Shown piece after piece: positions 43,800-52,315 of a DNA stretch of 64,000 nucleotides (positions within the stretch are counted from its first letter, which is position 1; each line of letters starts with the position of its first letter). Below the pieces are notes generated by a model that worked only from the letters and a program-made list of their open reading frames with translations, ran no database searches and had not been told where the DNA came from. Source of the DNA: JABCZH01 sp963803775 (GTDB lineage Bacteria; Acidobacteriota; Terriglobia; Terriglobales; Acidobacteriaceae); the NCBI GenBank assembly GCA_963803775.1, contig CAWDNS010000001.1:186001-250000 (forward strand). Reading direction: 5' to 3'. Made by a program: the position numbers and the translations under genes.

Positions 43800-43893
43800 G
43801 TTTCTTCGCGATCTTTGCGAAACACTTTGCGTCCTTTGCAGCGAAGACCTTTTAACCGCAAAGCGCGCAAAGGGATCGCTAAGCGAGCAAAGA
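43800..43893. repeat. GCAAAG/CTTTGC-type intergenic repeat
   Basis: The span has CGCGATCTTTGCGAAACACT then TTTGCGTCCTTTGC, followed by GCAAAGCGCGCAAAGGGATC and GCTAAGCGAGCAAAG. The halves are imperfect inverted copies of a GCAAAG(N)GCAAAG unit. It lies between tRNA-His and the UDP-glucose dehydrogenase-like gene. Similar runs are widespread in soil bacterial genomes as I remember them; a role is not known. Confidence 0.6.
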
Positions 43894-43912
43894 ATGTCTT
43901 CTAAATGAAGGC

Positions 43913-45181
43913 TTAGCCGCGGCCGACGCCAACGTACTCGAAGCCCATAGCACGGAGCCGGACGGAATCCAGCAGGTTCTTAGTATCTACGATCAAGGGC
44001 CGCCGCAGCATGTGTTTGATTCGACCGAAATCAAGGCCGCGGAACTCCGGCCAGCCCGTGCCCACCACCAATGCGTCAACCCCTTCAGCCGCGGCATAGG
44101 GCGACTCACAGTACTGTACGGTGCCATTCAACTCCATGCGGGCATCGGGAATCGCGACCGGGTCATAAGCTCTTACCCGCGCTCCATTTGCAATCAAACT
44201 CTTCACCAGACGCATTGAGGATGATCCAGCAACAGAATTGGTATGAGGTTTGAAGGCCAGTCCAAGAATGCCTACGTCCTTGTTCTGCACCGACTGCACG
44301 CAGTGGGCGATCTTGTCGAGCACCTGCTCGGTAAGACAATGGTTCACTTCGCGGGCCGCGCTCAGGACTTTCAAGGACACTCCATTTTGCCTCGCCAGTT
44401 CGGCCAGCGAATCCATGTCCGATTCCGCGAATAGACCGCCCATGCCGGCGCCGGGTTGCAGGCAACGGGGCGCAATTCGTTTGTCCAAACCGAGAGCCAG
44501 CGACAAGCTGACCGCATCCGCCTTCACTAGTTCACACAGGCTGGCAACTTCGTTGATGAACGAAATCTTGGTGGCTACAAATGCCGTTGCCGCTTCCCGC
44601 ACCAGTTCCGCGGTCTCGTGATTGGTCACAATCACCGGAACTCCGCGCATTACCAGAGAATGAAAAATCTGCTTCAGTACTAAAACAGCTTCGTTGGATG
44701 ACGTGCCCAGGATGATCCGATCCGGCCAGTTGAAGTCTTCCACTGCGCAGCCCGGCGTGAAGAACATCGGCTGCGAAACGATGGTGGCGCGGCAACCTGC
44801 CTCTTTGATGCGGTTCTCGATAGCGGAAGCAGCACCGACCGCAACCGGCGTGACGATCGAAAGAATTGAGGGCTTGGAAGCAGCCCGCGCAATGCGCAGG
44901 GCCAGATCACTGAGATTGTGGGGCGCGTCCTCCGCCAGAAAGATTACCTGGGCTTTACGAGCGAAAGATTCGACGTCAGTGGAATAGGCCAGGCGTCCGC
45001 AGCGCACATTGCGCTTGATCACTTCGGCCAGGTTTTTTTCATGGAAAGGTACTGAGCCCTGGGCCATTTCTACCATGCGCGAACTGTCTGGATGGCAGCA
45101 CAAAACCGGGGTGCCAAAGTCGGCCAAACACGCGGAAACCACCGTTCCCAGATAGCCGGCTCCATAAACCCCAATTTGCAT
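43913..45181 (-). CDS. UDP-glucose dehydrogenase-like protein lacking catalytic residues
   Basis: A 422-residue protein with the full UDP-glucose/GDP-mannose dehydrogenase fold: NAD motif VYGAGYLGTVVSACLA, middle ATKISFINEVASLCELVKA, C-terminal VGILGLAFKPHTNSVAGSSS. The catalytic positions are largely changed. The NPEF Glu is Met139 (QPMFFTPG), the KxxxN region reads VREAATAF (Arg195, Thr199), and the GGxCFPKD Cys is Phe251 (GMGGLFAESD; Asp255 kept). A normal two-step oxidation to UDP-glucuronate therefore looks impossible. It may be an alternative sugar dehydrogenase or a binding paralogue. ATG at 45181 with GGAG upstream. Confidence 0.85.
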   Translation of the reverse strand: MQIGVYGAGYLGTVVSACLADFGTPVLCCHPDSSRMVEMAQGSVPFHEKNLAEVIKRNVRCGRLAYSTDVESFARKAQVIFLAEDAPHNLSDLALRIARAASKPSILSIVTPVAVGAASAIENRIKEAGCRATIVSQPMFFTPGCAVEDFNWPDRIILGTSSNEAVLVLKQIFHSLVMRGVPVIVTNHETAELVREAATAFVATKISFINEVASLCELVKADAVSLSLALGLDKRIAPRCLQPGAGMGGLFAESDMDSLAELARQNGVSLKVLSAAREVNHCLTEQVLDKIAHCVQSVQNKDVGILGLAFKPHTNSVAGSSSMRLVKSLIANGARVRAYDPVAIPDARMELNGTVQYCESPYAAAEGVDALVVGTGWPEFRGLDFGRIKHMLRRPLIVDTKNLLDSVRLRAMGFEYVGVGRG

Positions 45182-45342
45182 AGTTTCTCCAGCGGCCTAA
45201 CTTGTGGGGGACACGCGAAAGCCCTGCTTCCTTATTACGCTCGCGTTCCCAGCCTGGCAAAGTACGGAGGGGAACTGTCATCGAGACCAACGGCGCGCCG
45301 GTGATGGGAATTCGGACAATGCAGAGGGTGGCTGATGGTACT

Positions 45343-45903
45343 TTAGCGTCTGATGAGACTGCGACCTAGGGGAACTCCCGCCAGATCCTTCCAGCCATTC
45401 TGTTCCTGTTCGCACACAAATGTGAGTTCGCGGATGGCAATGCGGCGGATTCCCTGGTACTCCGCCCAGCGGTCGCGGGCGGTCAAGTACGCCTGCTCTG
45501 CTAGGGCTTCGCTGCTCAGCTTGGCGATGGTGAGGTGAGGCATATAGGGCCACTCCTCGATCGCGCTGAGAGCTTCTGTATTTAGCTGATCATGGAGGTC
45601 ACGCATGTGCGCGGCCCCCTGTTCCACGCGAATGAATACGGTAGGCGTGACCGGGACAAAGGTTTCCGCTTCCCCAAGGACGACTTCAAAAGGTTCGACA
45701 TTGCCGCAGACCTCTTCGAGCATCTCCAGCGCGGCGATTTCACTGCCCCGCAGGTGACGAGGCGGAAGCAGGGTGAGATGGGCTGGCAGATGGGGCAAGT
45801 CCGGATGCAACTCCTGACGGAGGTTGGCGACGAATTCTCCAACTGCCTCACCGACGTAAGCTACCAGGGCATAGCGGGGATTGTGCATGGCGGGGTTAGG
45901 CAT
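45343..45903 (-). CDS. 2'-5' RNA ligase / cyclic phosphodiesterase-like protein
   Basis: A 186-residue member of the 2H phosphoesterase superfamily. Both HxT motifs are present: AHLTLLPP (about 42) and PHLTIAK (about 122). It has YALVAYVGEAVGEFVANLRQ at the N-terminus. Such enzymes join or cleave 2'-5' or cyclic nucleotide bonds in RNA; the in vivo substrate is unknown. ATGs at 45903 and 45888 are both in frame. A TATAAT about 13 bases upstream of 45903 would give a very short leader for that ATG, which slightly favours 45888. Confidence 0.83.
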   Translation of the reverse strand: MPNPAMHNPRYALVAYVGEAVGEFVANLRQELHPDLPHLPAHLTLLPPRHLRGSEIAALEMLEEVCGNVEPFEVVLGEAETFVPVTPTVFIRVEQGAAHMRDLHDQLNTEALSAIEEWPYMPHLTIAKLSSEALAEQAYLTARDRWAEYQGIRRIAIRELTFVCEQEQNGWKDLAGVPLGRSLIRR

Positions 45904-45956
45904 GGTAACGAGAAATTATACCTCGCAAGACAGGCAGCACCGGCAAAGCGCTCGGC

Positions 45957-45962
45957 TATAAT
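45957..45962 (+). promoter_or_regulatory. -10 element for tRNA-Pro
   Basis: TATAAT lies 20 bases before the tRNA-Pro 5' end on the plus strand. The -35 region (about 45934-45939, GCAGCA) is poor, so only the -10 is called. Confidence 0.5.
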
Positions 45963-45982
45963 CGAAGAGACCTTCACGGAGT

Positions 45983-46059
45983 CGGGGCGTAGCGCAGCCT
46001 GGTAGCGCACCTGCCTTGGGCGCAGGGGGTCCGCGGTTCAAATCCGCGCGCCCCGACCA
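45983..46059 (+). tRNA. tRNA-Pro (TGG)
   Basis: The acceptor CGGGGCG pairs with CGCCCCG. The D arm is GCGCAGCCTGGTAGCGC. The anticodon stem CCTGC/GCAGG holds loop CTTGGGC with anticodon TGG. The T arm is CGCGGTTCAAATCCGCG. Discriminator A and an encoded CCA end it at 46059. The 77-nt cloverleaf is complete. Confidence 0.97.
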
Positions 46060-47010
46060 ATCATCATGCTTGGCCCTCGTCAAGGTGGGCGAAAAGCACA
46101 CGACGAGATCACCGTAGGCTCGCACTGACTGATCAACCGCGAGGCCCTTTCCTGTGCGCACCAAGGGCACGGCCGAGACTGAGCTGTGCGAAAAAGCTCG
46201 CCAGGGAACCGATAAACCACAGGCTTTATTAGGCAGGATAGTCTGCCACTTCCGCACTGGTCACCCGATTCAAAGCAGCTTTCTGCACTAATCTCGTGCC
46301 CCCGAGTTGGACGAGCGGGAATACCGAGATCCGGCAGGCGATGACGAAGAAGATTGCGTGACTGTGAATTTCGGGACTGTTCTTCACCCAGTTGTCAATT
46401 GAACGTTTCCAGTTTCCGGGAGAATCGGCAGCGGCACTGCTAGTTGTGATTTTTTCATGCGAAATTTACATTCGCGTCAACTTTTTGTAACTATGAGCAC
46501 GTTAGGGTTGTGGCTCGTGGTTCCCCGCCTGAGGCGAGCCTGGTCTTTCACCCCTAAGCGGCTGATTCAGCACCGTACTCCGGCGGTGACGCTGTGCCGC
46601 CATAGCTCTGCTGCTCCATGACGATCTGCGATCTCCGTGATGGTGACCCGACGGACCCAGGTTCCGATAACCGGAAAGAACATGGTTTCGCTACCGGTGG
46701 GAACTCAAACGAACGCGGGCGGTCTCCCATGAACATGTTTTTCTCTTCGCACGGCAATTCCGCCTTGGGTGTTCAGCCTGCCCCAATCTTCTTCATGGCT
46801 AGTACGATCCGCAATAGTAGTAATGAGTTATGTCGCTTGAGTTCTCCTGAAGTTCTTGCGAGACTTGTCGGCGCAACACACGAGGCTGGTTCGATGAAAA
46901 CCAACTCGAAAACGCCGTACGAGCATTGTAGGACAGCGGGACGGGACACGGGTCATGCCAACGGAAATGGCACGAATGCCTTCACCCGTCGCGCGGAGGG
47001 AGCAACAACC
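46060..47010. other. 950-bp non-coding region upstream of the TonB receptor
   Basis: I see no gene with support here. The frame of the receptor is open back to 46618, but that part is low-quality translation with no ribosome site. The minus-strand ORFs cross the tRNA-Pro or lack start signals. The stretch 46440-46500 is AT-rich (TTTTTTCATGCGAAATTTAC and AACTTTTTGTAACTATGAGC) and is the best promoter candidate. A long 5' leader is possible. Confidence 0.5.
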
Positions 47011-50000
47011 ATGAAACTACGCAAATACTCTTACGATCTGTTTCGCATGAATTCAACCTCTCTTTCTTCCGGCACGCGCAGGCGGAAAGCTCTTCGGGAA
47101 ACGAGGCGGATCGCCTGCCTTGTCGGCGTCATCGTGTGTCTTGTGTACTGGTCGCCGGCGCAGGTTGACCGTGCGGGGTTGAATGGCACGGTCACTGATT
47201 CCTCCGGACGCGTTCTGCCGCAGACGCACGTCACCGCGGTGCAGAACACCACCGGTCTGCGACGAGAAGCCACATCCTCTCCCACAGGAACGTATGACAT
47301 TCCCGAGTTGCCAGTCGGGGTCTACACAATCACGTTTGAGCACGAGGGCTTCAAGGCACTCACCTTCGTAGATGTCGAGCAGGTAATCGGTCGGACGCGC
47401 ACCCTTAATGCGACCCTCCGGGTGTCCGGCGGTCAGCAGCAGGTGGAAGTGTCGGCTAGCTCCGCGGAGTTGGACAAAACCTCCAACGCGCTTGGCGCCC
47501 GAATTGAGGAGGTCCAAGCCAGGGAACTGCCCCTCAATGGCCGCAATTGGGCCACGCTCAGCGCGCTTCAGCCCAGCGCGGTCGATACCGGAGGCAGCAA
47601 CCAGCGTTCCATTCGATTCGCCGGCCGAGGGCGCGATGACGATAATTTTACCTACGATGGCATTGACGCAACCAACATCATAAACCAGCCGCAACAGCCC
47701 TATGTGCGCCTGGCGATTCCCCTCGACACAATTGACGAGTTTCGCGTCGATTCCATGCTCTCTACCGCCGAGGAGGGAGCAACGGGAGGCCCGCAGTTAG
47801 CCGTGACCTCGCCCTCGGGCACAAATCAGTTTCACGGCGATGTTTTTGAATTCTTTCGCAATAACGTTTTTGACGCTCAGCAGCCTGTTCCTGTTACCAC
47901 GACACCGCAACCGCCGTTTCATTTGAATCAGTTCGGGGCTTCGCTGGGCGGGCCTATCGTGCGCGGAAAGACTTTTTTCTTTATCGCCTACGAAGGCTAC
48001 CGCCAGAACTGGGGTTTCCCGCTGGTCGGCTTCGTCCCCAGCCCGGCGTTCCGCACCCAAGTGGCCGCGGACTCCCCCGTCCTTGTCCCAATTCTCAACG
48101 CTTACCCGCAAGGCCAAACTCCGACCAGCGATCCCGATATCAATCAATTCACCAGCGAAGGCACGCAGAGGGTTTTTGAAAATTCCGCCATGGTCCGCCT
48201 CGACCAGCATTTTTCTGCCACTACTACTGCATTCCTCCGCTTCAACATCGATAGAGCGGTGAATACCCAGCCGCTTGCGAGTTCGGGGAATTATCTGTTG
48301 GACCGGCAGCAACTCACTTCTGCTCCCGTGAATGGCGCCATCGAACTCCTGCATGTTTTTTCCCCGTCACTGGTGAACGAGTTCAAGTTCGGTTTTAACC
48401 GCAGCACCGCCAACACTTTCGACATCAATCAAACCCAAATACCCTACGTAATCGCGGTTTCCGGTTTCACCAATCTGAATAACAACAAAGTAAGCATCGG
48501 CGCCGGCAACTCTTTCTCTGAAATCGATAATCTCACGTGGGTAAAAGGTCGGCATACCGTCAAAACCGGAGTCGAGATCCGGCGCGTTCAAATGAACCAG
48601 GGAAACACGGAAGCCGGAACGATCACATATGCCTCCACGACCGCCTTCGATGCCAATCAGGTAAGCACGGCCACTCTCAACGGTGCTCTGCCCGTCAACG
48701 GTCTGCGCAAGACTCAGTTCTATGGCTATATTCAGGATGAATTCAAATGGGCGCCGAACTTTACCCTGAACTTGGGGGCGCGCTACAGCTTTTTCAATCT
48801 TTTTCACGAAGTACAGGGCCGCGCCAATCCCTTCGATTTCGCAACCTGTGGACCGCAAGGCTTTTGCGGAGTGGGCGCCAGCTTCGGCCGGCCGAATTAT
48901 GCAGACATTGACCCGCGCATCGCCTTCGCTTGGGCCCCCACCAAAAGTGGCCACACGGTAATTCGTGCCGGCTTTGGCACCTACCACGAAGACGGGCAGT
49001 TGGATGATCAGAATCTTCCGATCAGCAACGAGGTCTTCGCCTTCTCGCTGTCGAACAAGACCATTCCCAACCTGACTTATCCGATTACTCCGTTTCTGAC
49101 CGATACAACGGGGATCATTTCGCCGCGTGACGATGACCGCCGGCGCAAGGATACGTATGTCTCGCAATGGGGTCTGTCGGTGCAGCAACAGCTGCCGGCG
49201 GACTTCGTGGGAACCGTCTCTTATGTGGGCAGCGAAGGTACCCACCTGCTCACGCTTTCCGAAGTGAACGTCGTGAACCCGCTCACCGGAACCCGTCCTT
49301 ACCCGGATTTTGGACAAGTAAGTTGGCGCGGCAACAAGGACAACAGTAGCTATCAGGGACTTTCGATCGCCGTGAGGCGTTCCTTCTCGCATGGGTTCCT
49401 GCTCTCGGGCAATTACATGTGGTCACACGAGATCGATGACGGCTCCGACGGCAGTGGCGACGGCGACTCTTTGGTGCCTGAAAACGTCGCCTGCCCGAGG
49501 TGTGAACGCGCCAGCGGTTTCTGGGATGCTCGTCATGTCTTCAATGCCAACGCCGTATACCAGCTTCCTTTCGGGTCCGGCAAGCCCTATTTGAGCCAGC
49601 CCGGAATCGTGAGCGGCATCTTCGGCAACTGGCAACTGACTTCCGCGGCCGTGGCCCGCACAGGATTCCCGGTAAACGTTCTGGTCAATCGCTCGTCGTC
49701 TGATGTGCCCGACGGCAATACCACCGATCAGCGCCCCGATCTCGTGCCGGGAGTGCCGCTCACCCCGCCGGGGGGCTCAACCATCGGCGAATGGATCAAC
49801 CCTGCTGCCTTCGCCGTACCGGCGCCGGGCACCTTCGGGAACGCGCCGCGGGACCTGCTCCGCGGGCCGGGTGCATGGCAGATTGACATGGGAGTCGGTA
49901 AACAAATTCCGTTGACCGAGCGGGTCCGACTTGAGTTTCGTGCCGAATTCTTCAACATTTTCAACCACCCCCAGTACGGTTTGCCACAAGCAACTTTCGG

Positions 50001-50112
50001 CACTCCCAGCTTCGGCAGCATCACCAACACCGTAAACACGACCACACCGGTCAGTCCGGTTGGGAGCGGAACTCCGCGCGAGATGCAGTTCGCTCTCAGG
50101 CTAGCTTTTTAG
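47011..50112 (+). CDS. TonB-dependent outer-membrane receptor, Oar-like
   Basis: A 1033-residue protein. After a basic N-terminus comes a hydrophobic signal (IACLVGVIVCLVYWSPAQ). Next is a carboxypeptidase-regulatory-like domain (RAGLNGTVTDSSGRVLPQTH, GTYDIPELPVGVYTITFEHE) at about 55-135. A plug (about 140-250, RELPLNGRNWATLSALQPSA) follows. The rest is beta-barrel with aromatic girdles, ending MQFALRLAF with the terminal Phe used for barrel insertion. Ligand is unknown, often polysaccharide or protein. I chose the ATG at 47011: GGAGGG lies 10 bases upstream. The next genes are a two-component pair that may regulate or be unrelated. Confidence 0.92.
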   Translation: MKLRKYSYDLFRMNSTSLSSGTRRRKALRETRRIACLVGVIVCLVYWSPAQVDRAGLNGTVTDSSGRVLPQTHVTAVQNTTGLRREATSSPTGTYDIPELPVGVYTITFEHEGFKALTFVDVEQVIGRTRTLNATLRVSGGQQQVEVSASSAELDKTSNALGARIEEVQARELPLNGRNWATLSALQPSAVDTGGSNQRSIRFAGRGRDDDNFTYDGIDATNIINQPQQPYVRLAIPLDTIDEFRVDSMLSTAEEGATGGPQLAVTSPSGTNQFHGDVFEFFRNNVFDAQQPVPVTTTPQPPFHLNQFGASLGGPIVRGKTFFFIAYEGYRQNWGFPLVGFVPSPAFRTQVAADSPVLVPILNAYPQGQTPTSDPDINQFTSEGTQRVFENSAMVRLDQHFSATTTAFLRFNIDRAVNTQPLASSGNYLLDRQQLTSAPVNGAIELLHVFSPSLVNEFKFGFNRSTANTFDINQTQIPYVIAVSGFTNLNNNKVSIGAGNSFSEIDNLTWVKGRHTVKTGVEIRRVQMNQGNTEAGTITYASTTAFDANQVSTATLNGALPVNGLRKTQFYGYIQDEFKWAPNFTLNLGARYSFFNLFHEVQGRANPFDFATCGPQGFCGVGASFGRPNYADIDPRIAFAWAPTKSGHTVIRAGFGTYHEDGQLDDQNLPISNEVFAFSLSNKTIPNLTYPITPFLTDTTGIISPRDDDRRRKDTYVSQWGLSVQQQLPADFVGTVSYVGSEGTHLLTLSEVNVVNPLTGTRPYPDFGQVSWRGNKDNSSYQGLSIAVRRSFSHGFLLSGNYMWSHEIDDGSDGSGDGDSLVPENVACPRCERASGFWDARHVFNANAVYQLPFGSGKPYLSQPGIVSGIFGNWQLTSAAVARTGFPVNVLVNRSSSDVPDGNTTDQRPDLVPGVPLTPPGGSTIGEWINPAAFAVPAPGTFGNAPRDLLRGPGAWQIDMGVGKQIPLTERVRLEFRAEFFNIFNHPQYGLPQATFGTPSFGSITNTVNTTTPVSPVGSGTPREMQFALRLAF

Positions 50113-50146
50113 TCGCGCAGAGGCATTCGGTTTTACCGAGGTAGTC

Positions 50147-50821
50147 ATGAGAATTCTGGTCATCGAAGATGAAGCCAAGACCGCCAAGTTCCTGAAGAAG
50201 GGACTTGGGGAGGCAGGTTTCGTCGTCGATCTCGCCGGAGATGGATTGGACGGGTTGCACCTTGCGCAGGAATTGCAGTTCGATCTGGTCATTCTCGACG
50301 TGATGCTCCCAGGGCTGGATGGTTGGCAGGTTCTCACGCGCCTGCGCCAAGAAGGCCGTCGCGCGCTCGTGCTTTTTCTGACCGCTCGCGACGCCGTACA
50401 CGAGCGGGTACGAGGGTTCGAGCTGGGGGCGGACGACTACCTGGTAAAACCGTTCGCCTTTTCCGAATTGCTGGCACGTGTGCGATCGCTGCTGCGCCGC
50501 GGACCTCCGCGTACGCAAGAGACCCTTCGCCTGGCCGACCTTGAAATCGATATATTGCGCCAGCGTGCTACCCGCGCTGGTCAGCGCTTGGATCTGACTT
50601 CCAAAGAGTTCCTTCTTTTATCCCTGCTGGCGCGGCGCGCTGGCGAGGTACTGTCGCGAACCCAGATCGCCGAAGCAGTCTGGGACATGAACTTCGACAG
50701 CGACACCAATGTCGTGGACGTCAACGTGCGGAGACTGCGCAGCAAGGTGGACGATCCTTTCTCGCTCAAATTGATCCACACCGTTCGGGGATCTGGCTAT
50801 GTCCTGGAATCCGCCCAGTAG
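50147..50821 (+). CDS. OmpR/PhoB-family response regulator
   Basis: A 224-residue regulator. The receiver has acidic IEDEAK, the phosphorylated Asp51 in VILDVMLPGLDG, and Lys in LVKPF. The C-terminal winged helix has LTSKEFLLLSLLARRAGEVL and TNVVDVNVRRLRSKVDDPF. It pairs with the histidine kinase whose start overlaps its end. CusR/CopR-like in size and start, so metal or envelope stress is a guess. GAGGTAGTC precedes the ATG. Confidence 0.96.
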   Translation: MRILVIEDEAKTAKFLKKGLGEAGFVVDLAGDGLDGLHLAQELQFDLVILDVMLPGLDGWQVLTRLRQEGRRALVLFLTARDAVHERVRGFELGADDYLVKPFAFSELLARVRSLLRRGPPRTQETLRLADLEIDILRQRATRAGQRLDLTSKEFLLLSLLARRAGEVLSRTQIAEAVWDMNFDSDTNVVDVNVRRLRSKVDDPFSLKLIHTVRGSGYVLESAQ

Positions 50822-52304
50822 CCTCGCGCCGCTCTCGCGCTTGTGGAGAACTTTGGCCTTCAGGTTAGCGGCGGGCTATGCGCTTGCAGGCTTGTTTCTG
50901 GTGTTCTTCGCGACCGCCAGTCTCTATTGGGTGCTGGTCAGCGAACTGGAGAAAAGTACAGATTTATTCCTCGCCGACAAAGTGCACGTGCTGCGCACCA
51001 TGTTGCGGGAGAGACCCGACGACTGGGACGCGCTTCGGGAGGAAGTTGAGCTGGAATCGGCCGCGCGACGCTACGAGCAGTTCTATATTCGCCTTCTGGA
51101 TGAACGAAACACACCACTGTTGATGACGCCGGGCATGGCGGATCAATTGGACCTCATGCGATTAGCCAGTCAAACTCAAAGCCGCCCGGATCGCACGATC
51201 CCGCTGAGGGGCAGGGACGGCCGAGCCTTTCGCGTCACCAGCACGTCCGCGCCAGTCGGCTCCCTCGGTGCTCAAACTGACACCATCCAGATTGCCATTG
51301 ATGTCTCGCAAAAAGAGGAGTTCCTGGCCAGATATCGGTTTTGGTTCTGGACCATTCTGCTGGCGACCTACGCCATTTTTCCATTGGTCGGTTATCAGAT
51401 TGCACGCCACGGTATTCGCCCAGTGGAGGAAATGGCAACCACCGCGCGCCACATCAGTTCGACGAACCTAAAGGAGCGCATTCGTCCGGAAGGATATCCC
51501 TTCGAGCTGGCATCCCTGGCCAGTACCTTCAACCAAATGCTGGACGGCTTAGAAGAGTCCTTTGAGCGCATTTCGAGATTCTCGGCGGACATTGCGCACG
51601 ACCTCCGCACGCCGGTAAATAATATCCGCGGCGAGGCAGAAGTGTCCCTGGCCCGCGCGCGTAACGCCGACGAATATCGCGACGTGATCGAGTCCTGCCT
51701 CGAAGAAGCCGTGCGGCTATCGGATCTCATCAGCGACCTCCTATTTCTGGCGCGTGCAGAGAGCCCGTTAACCCATTTGCGCAGGGAGCGGGTGGATGTA
51801 GGCGAATTGCTGAGCGGAGTGCGTGAATATTACGAAGCCTCGGCGGCGGATGGCGGAGTCGCGCTCACCACTACCGTCGCCGACGAGCCGGTCATTGCCG
51901 AACTGGATCGCACGCTCTTGCAGAGGGCTGTCGGCAACCTGGTCTCGAATGCCTTGGCACACACCCCACCGGGCGGAGCCGTGGTCTTGGGGATGGGCTT
52001 TGACCGTTCGAACAAGGATTTTTCGAACACTGACTCTTCGAACAAGGATTTCTCCACCATTCGCATCGAAGTCTCCGATACCGGCGTAGGCATTCCGGCG
52101 GAAGCCCTGCCCAGGGTTTTCGATCGCTTCTTCCGGGTGGACTCGTCGCGTTCCCAAGCTTCGGGCGGTACTGGCCTGGGGCTGGCGATTGTCCAGAGCA
52201 TCGTGGAGCTTCACGGCGGCAATGCTGAGATCACCAGCCAACCGGGACAGGGCACCCGGGTCACACTCCATGTGCCGCTTCCCATGCAAGATGACAATAG
52301 ATAA
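50799..52304 (+). CDS. Sensor histidine kinase, CusS/heavy-metal type
   Basis: A 501-residue membrane kinase. Two membrane helices (LAAGYALAGLFLVFFATASL and FWTILLATYAIFPLVGYQIA) flank a periplasmic loop of about 130 residues. HAMP (RHGIRPVEEMATTARHISST) and HisKA (FSADIAHDLRTPVNNIRGE, His about 267) follow. ATPase N-box (LQRAVGNLVSNALAHTP), G1 (VSDTGVGIP) and G2 (GGTGLGLAIVQS) are present. Three 5-residue tandem repeats (SNKDF, SNTDS, SNKDF) interrupt the region before G1. The ATG overlaps the regulator gene by 23 bases. Signal unknown. Confidence 0.95.
   Translation: MSWNPPSSLAPLSRLWRTLAFRLAAGYALAGLFLVFFATASLYWVLVSELEKSTDLFLADKVHVLRTMLRERPDDWDALREEVELESAARRYEQFYIRLLDERNTPLLMTPGMADQLDLMRLASQTQSRPDRTIPLRGRDGRAFRVTSTSAPVGSLGAQTDTIQIAIDVSQKEEFLARYRFWFWTILLATYAIFPLVGYQIARHGIRPVEEMATTARHISSTNLKERIRPEGYPFELASLASTFNQMLDGLEESFERISRFSADIAHDLRTPVNNIRGEAEVSLARARNADEYRDVIESCLEEAVRLSDLISDLLFLARAESPLTHLRRERVDVGELLSGVREYYEASAADGGVALTTTVADEPVIAELDRTLLQRAVGNLVSNALAHTPPGGAVVLGMGFDRSNKDFSNTDSSNKDFSTIRIEVSDTGVGIPAEALPRVFDRFFRVDSSRSQASGGTGLGLAIVQSIVELHGGNAEITSQPGQGTRVTLHVPLPMQDDNR
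52007..52051 (+). repeat. Three in-frame 15-bp repeats inside the histidine kinase
   Basis: Units are TTCGAACAAGGATTT, TTCGAACACTGACTC and TTCGAACAAGGATTT. They encode SNKDF, SNTDS and SNKDF at about residues 403-417, between the N-box and G1 of the ATPase. Units 1 and 3 are identical. Confidence 0.9.
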
Positions 52305-52315
52305 AGGATCACACC

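Noticed and set aside
46554..46757. Minus-strand 67-codon frame before the TonB receptor
   Set aside because: No ribosome site or recognisable sequence; probably chance.
46618..47010. N-terminal extension of the TonB receptor
   Set aside because: No signal peptide or ribosome site; a good site precedes 47011.
48367..49392. A 341-codon minus-strand frame in the TonB receptor gene
   Set aside because: Opposes a gene with clear barrel features; no recognisable protein signal.
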